34,844 nucleotides of DNA from Streptomyces silvae (GTDB lineage: Bacteria; Actinomycetota; Actinomycetes; Streptomycetales; Streptomycetaceae), in the NCBI RefSeq assembly GCF_016745505.1, contig NZ_JAERUC010000128.1, positions 1-34,844 of the forward strand, in the 5' to 3' direction. A model generated the notes under the pieces. The model worked only from the letters and a program-made list of their open reading frames with translations, ran no database searches and was not told the DNA's origin. The position numbers and the translations under genes were made by a program. This document shows, piece after piece, positions 32,106 through 34,844 of this stretch; the stretch's first letter is position 1; each line of letters starts with the position of its first letter.

Positions 32106-32663
32106 TCAGTCAGTCGTGAAGCCCCAGAAGATGCCGACTTCCGCGGCAGAGACAGCGATTACACCACAGTCCATTACATAGCTGGTAAATCCCTCATAGA
32201 CACCCTCTCGCCCAAACATGTCGGCATGGGGATTTTCGCGCGCCGACACCGCATTGGTGAAGAACAGCGCGTCTGCCCCGAACCTCTCCAGGACCACTCG
32301 CGCGTGAGACATCAGCTCAGCCTCTCGCGCATCAAAATCCTGAATACCCTCCGTCTGGAACCAATCGGCCTGGAGAGTGACCATGATTTGTTCGGCCCCA
32401 CTCCTGGCCACAGGGAAAGCCGCATCGAAGTCGCCCGGCGTGACAGCACCGAACGGGTTTTCCGACCCCGCACCGTAATTGCTCCCTGCTGGCGCCGTGA
32501 CAATCCTCGGCCAGCCACGCGGGTCGTCCGTCCGGAGCTGCATGACGTCGAGGGCATCCAGTCGCCAGTCATCGCGTCGCCGCGCTCCCACAGCTGCGAA
32601 CATGCCTTCCCCGAACATGGCCCGCAGGGAGCGGCTCCAGAGGACGTCGTCAATCTGCGTCAC
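32106..32663 (-). CDS. Hypothetical protein, candidate immunity protein
   Basis: Protein of 185 residues that I do not recognise. It is acidic, has no signal peptide or membrane segment, and contains aromatic-rich stretches such as DALFFTNAVSARENP and VAEVGIFWGF near the end. Base composition is visibly more A/T-rich than in the backbone. GTG 32663 has GAGGT 7-8 nt upstream. It lies 33 nt after the toxin stop and its own stop overlaps the ribosome binding site of the RNase A-like tip. In polymorphic toxin loci the gene directly after the toxin is normally its immunity protein; that is the only basis for the role. Confidence 0.6.
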   Translation of the reverse strand: MTQIDDVLWSRSLRAMFGEGMFAAVGARRRDDWRLDALDVMQLRTDDPRGWPRIVTAPAGSNYGAGSENPFGAVTPGDFDAAFPVARSGAEQIMVTLQADWFQTEGIQDFDAREAELMSHARVVLERFGADALFFTNAVSARENPHADMFGREGVYEGFTSYVMDCGVIAVSAAEVGIFWGFTTD

Positions 32664-32696
32664 GGCCCGTACCTCACAGTTTTCCAGGAGTGCACA

Positions 32697-34373
32697 CTAC
32701 GGGTGCTGAGTCTTGTCGGTGGGCATGGAAGTAAGAACGACGAACGGTGGGCTACTCCCCGGGTTGGGTCTCAGGACGACCCACACATTGGTCACATCAC
32801 GCGCGGCGTTGTCGCCTCGATCCCACGATCTTCCTACGGTGTCGTTCGTCGTCAAGAGAAGTGAGCGGGACGAGTTGGGCCCGGGGTTACCTGCGAGCCA
32901 ATTGTCGATCTTTCTTTGATTCGACGGTTCATCAAGAGCCGCCTGAGTATACCGCTGCGCGTCCCCGAGGCTCCCGAATGATGACACCGCTTCGGGCCGG
33001 ATACCGGAAGGCCTGACGATTTGCTGGTCCCGCAGCCTTTGTTCCAACTGCTCATCAGTCTTGCCTACATGTTCGTCCACAACGTGGGACCCGAGCATGC
33101 CCTCCTGGTTCGCAAGATCGAGGGGGTATTTGTGATTGCTTTCGTCGTCCCCGGCCACGGTGTAGAGCGGATCGTCCTTGAAATCGGTCAGAGCTCGGGC
33201 GCCGAAGGACTCCGCACGCGCCGACTCGGCCCGGAACGTGGGGGCACTGTTGTATGCCTCATCCAGAGCTTCGTGGAGTTTGTTGAGCTCGACGACCTGT
33301 CGGTGCACACGGTTGTTGTATGCCTCGACCGCTGAATTCATCGCTTCCTCGTCCACCTCGAGGGCGAACCCCTCGGCGAAGCCCTTTCCTATGTTGAGAA
33401 GACCCTTCCCGAAGCTTTTGAGATCTTTCAAGCCCAGACCGTCGCTCGTGTCGATGTGCGGCAGGGCCTTGATGACGGCTTCGTAGTAGAGCCTGCGGAT
33501 ATCGTCCCGCACATCCTGCGCGGCAATCGCCCAGGCGCCCAGAGCGTCACTCATGACGTCACAGGTCTTGACCATCACGTCCATGACGGGGTGGCTGCCG
33601 GCCTTCCCGGGCTGAGCCGTGTCATGTTTCCACTCATAGCCCTCGCGGCTCTTGCCCCACGCGCTCGTGCCCCAGACAGCGCTGCAGAACTGCCGCATTG
33701 CCCCAGCCCACTCACCGTTCGAGCGATCGGTGTAGTTGTGCAGGGCACTACTGAGGTTGCCGTCCGTCGTGGTGACCACCATGCTCGCGGACACCCAGGC
33801 GACAGACATGTTGTCCAGGCCCAGGTAGTCGGGCAGCGGCATGATCTCGGCCGCCTTACCCATGCGATAGGCATCTTCAAGGAGAGGTCTGATGATCGCC
33901 AGAACTCCGGCTTCCACTGCTTCCAGTGCCAGCTGGAACATGTCCTGGCTCTGGTCGATATCCGCCCACTTGAGGTCCGTCACGGACCCGTAGCTCGGCG
34001 GCGTATCGATCACGGCCGGCGGTGGCTGGGTCTGGGCCGGGGCGCCGGAAGGGTCGGTGGCCGCATCGGCGGTCGCATAGTTGTTCGCGGTCTGGGCGAA
34101 GCCGACCGCGGCACCTCCGACGCTCGCCACCGACTTGGCCCACACCTCGACGAAGCGGTTACCGACCTTCTTGTACGCGGTGGCGAACTCCCATGCGGCG
34201 GTTCCGTAACCACCGCAGTCCGGATACCGGCCCAGCTCATCAAGGAGCTGGTTGGCTCCCTTGTGCAGACCATCCTGGAGGTAGGCGACGTAGCCCGCGA
34301 GCGCGTGCAGCGCACTGGGGGTGACGTCGATGTCTCCCTTACTCAAGGGAGGCGGAGGAGGGGGCATGGTCAT
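32697..34373 (-). CDS. ESX-type polymorphic toxin with C-terminal RNase A-like domain
   Basis: Protein of 558 residues without a Sec signal. The first 110 residues form a helical WXG-like head (TPSALHALAGYVAYLQDG, NRFVEVWAKSVASVGG), preceded by a proline run, and would pair with the WXG100 partner for type VII export. A long alpha-helical middle (about 135-400) contains HRQVVELNKLHEALDEAY. The C-terminal 130 residues are an RNase A-like (CdiA-CT) domain: HVVDEHVGKTDEQLEQRLRD (430-449), WLAG, TVGRSW and VVLTSMP. His435 and Arg446 match the spacing of the catalytic His and Arg of the Yersinia enzyme, and Thr548 matches its Thr, but the following Tyr reads Met550. ATG 34373 overlaps the WXG100 stop (TGATG) and has GGGGAG 7 nt upstream. 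Confidence 0.85.
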   Translation of the reverse strand: MTMPPPPPPLSKGDIDVTPSALHALAGYVAYLQDGLHKGANQLLDELGRYPDCGGYGTAAWEFATAYKKVGNRFVEVWAKSVASVGGAAVGFAQTANNYATADAATDPSGAPAQTQPPPAVIDTPPSYGSVTDLKWADIDQSQDMFQLALEAVEAGVLAIIRPLLEDAYRMGKAAEIMPLPDYLGLDNMSVAWVSASMVVTTTDGNLSSALHNYTDRSNGEWAGAMRQFCSAVWGTSAWGKSREGYEWKHDTAQPGKAGSHPVMDVMVKTCDVMSDALGAWAIAAQDVRDDIRRLYYEAVIKALPHIDTSDGLGLKDLKSFGKGLLNIGKGFAEGFALEVDEEAMNSAVEAYNNRVHRQVVELNKLHEALDEAYNSAPTFRAESARAESFGARALTDFKDDPLYTVAGDDESNHKYPLDLANQEGMLGSHVVDEHVGKTDEQLEQRLRDQQIVRPSGIRPEAVSSFGSLGDAQRYTQAALDEPSNQRKIDNWLAGNPGPNSSRSLLLTTNDTVGRSWDRGDNAARDVTNVWVVLRPNPGSSPPFVVLTSMPTDKTQHP

Positions 34374-34678
34374 CAGGCCGCTCCCCATCCTCGCAGCACT
34401 GCGGCATGTGCCGCCGCGTAGTTGGTCTGGCCTGTCGTGACGACGCCGTGGAGCCACGCCTGAGTCGCCTGAAGGTCCCGGGCCGATCTATCCCACTCGT
34501 CAAGCTTGTCGATGAACGCCTCGCGTGCCTCGCCTTCCCAGGTGAGAACGACCTTCGCGACGCGGTCATGCATGGTGTGGACGCTCTCGTTGAGCTCCTT
34601 GAGGATTCCTTCCAGCTGGCCCGAGAGGAGCTGCAGAGTGGCAAAGTCAACCGCTATGTTGTCGTCACTGTCAGTCAT
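34373..34678 (-). CDS. WXG100 family type VII secretion protein
   Basis: ESAT-6-like protein of 101 residues. The central W-x-G is in LTWEGEAREAF, flanked by two predicted amphipathic helices (LSGQLEGILKELNESVHTMH and LQATQAWLHGVVTTGQTNYA). Such proteins pair with an effector and lead it to the ESX export channel. ATG 34678 has GAGGGG 7 nt upstream. Its stop shares a base with the toxin start, so the two products are made together, consistent with a 1:1 complex. No secretion-machine genes lie in the window. Confidence 0.93.
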   Translation of the reverse strand: MTDSDDNIAVDFATLQLLSGQLEGILKELNESVHTMHDRVAKVVLTWEGEAREAFIDKLDEWDRSARDLQATQAWLHGVVTTGQTNYAAAHAAVLRGWGAA

Positions 34679-34690
34679 GCGTACCCCTCG

Positions 34691-34844
34691 TCACAGATCA
34701 TTCAAGCGACTCGTTCGCGGCGCGGCAGGCTGGCTCCCGGTGTTGGGCGTCGACAGCTCAGCGGCCTCCTTGTCCACGTCCACAGATATCTGGATGCGTT
34801 TGAAGGCTCTTCCCAGATGAGGGTGTAGGTCGGCCGGGCGCGTC
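34691..34844 (-). CDS. C-terminal end of an unidentified gene (partial)
   Basis: One minus-strand frame is open from the window edge to a TGA at 34691-34693, encoding about 50 residues that end in a Pro/Ser/Thr-rich tail; a segment reads ISVDVDKEAAELSTPNTG. The stop is 13 nt before the WXG100 start, a spacing typical of an operon. Composition is only moderately codon-biased, so the call is tentative and no function can be given. Confidence 0.4.
   Translation of the reverse strand, partial: TRPADLHPHLGRAFKRIQISVDVDKEAAELSTPNTGSQPAAPRTSRLNDL

Overview
The window is chromosomal DNA from a Streptomyces or very close relative. The evidence is high GC with strong G/C third-position bias, GTG and TTG starts behind AGGAGG-type ribosome binding sites, and a gene order that is a hallmark of actinobacteria: lysA-hom-thrC-thrB-rho-rpmE-prfA-prmC-tsaC-(phosphatase-like)-(glyA-like)-(wecA-like)-atpIBEFHAGDC-DUF2550. 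The same backbone is known around the atp operon of Mycobacterium, where a true argS sits next to lysA. Almost everything is on the minus strand, so transcription runs from high to low coordinates. The only supported plus-strand gene is one tRNA.

Layout, following transcription from right to left. (1) 34844-30334 is an accessory block: the tail of an unidentified gene, a WXG100 protein, a large ESX-type toxin ending in an RNase A-like domain, a candidate immunity gene, a small free-standing RNase A-like tip, a CdiI-type immunity protein with two copies of its domain, and a SUKH (SMI1/KNR4) protein fused to an Lsr2-type DNA-binding tail. This is a polymorphic toxin/immunity locus linked to type VII secretion. 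(2) 29994-28138 is a DUF262 plus HNH (GmrSD-type) probable restriction enzyme. (3) 27883-27954 is tRNA-Arg(CCG) with a classic terminator. It forms the border between the accessory block and the conserved backbone. (4) 27709-21046 holds a receiver-only response regulator, nrtL (an ArgRS relic), lysA, hom, thrC and thrB, for lysine and threonine synthesis from aspartate. (5) 20657-18591 is rho, with a long disordered insert and a leader of about 390 bp. (6) 18433-15424 holds a secreted S1 protease with VCBS/FG-GAP repeats, which looks like an insertion into the conserved order, and an LCP-family cell-wall ligase. (7) 15245-11537 holds rpmE with a textbook sigma-R promoter, prfA, prmC, tsaC, an LMW-phosphatase homologue that has lost its catalytic cysteine, and (to 10104) a divergent serine hydroxymethyltransferase homologue. 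(8) 10007-615 holds a WecA-like glycosyl-1-phosphate transferase and the complete nine-gene F1Fo ATP synthase operon, followed by DUF2550.

The most notable signals are these. The toxin locus has a detached RNase A-like tip and a SUKH-Lsr2 fusion. Two back-to-back operator-like sites flank a plausible promoter ahead of atpI; one resembles a Rex box and overlaps the -10, the other resembles a Crp site and abuts the -35. A perfect sigma-R promoter lies ahead of rpmE. A cluster of enzyme relics or divergent paralogues has altered catalytic residues: phosphatase Cys to Ser, the SHMT-like folate and PLP sites, and the ArgRS catalytic core in NrtL. The S1 protease has an unusual S1 pocket. No insertion sequence, integrase, CRISPR array or attachment-site duplication was seen. 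All functional statements come from reading the sequence and from recalled family knowledge; no database search was run.
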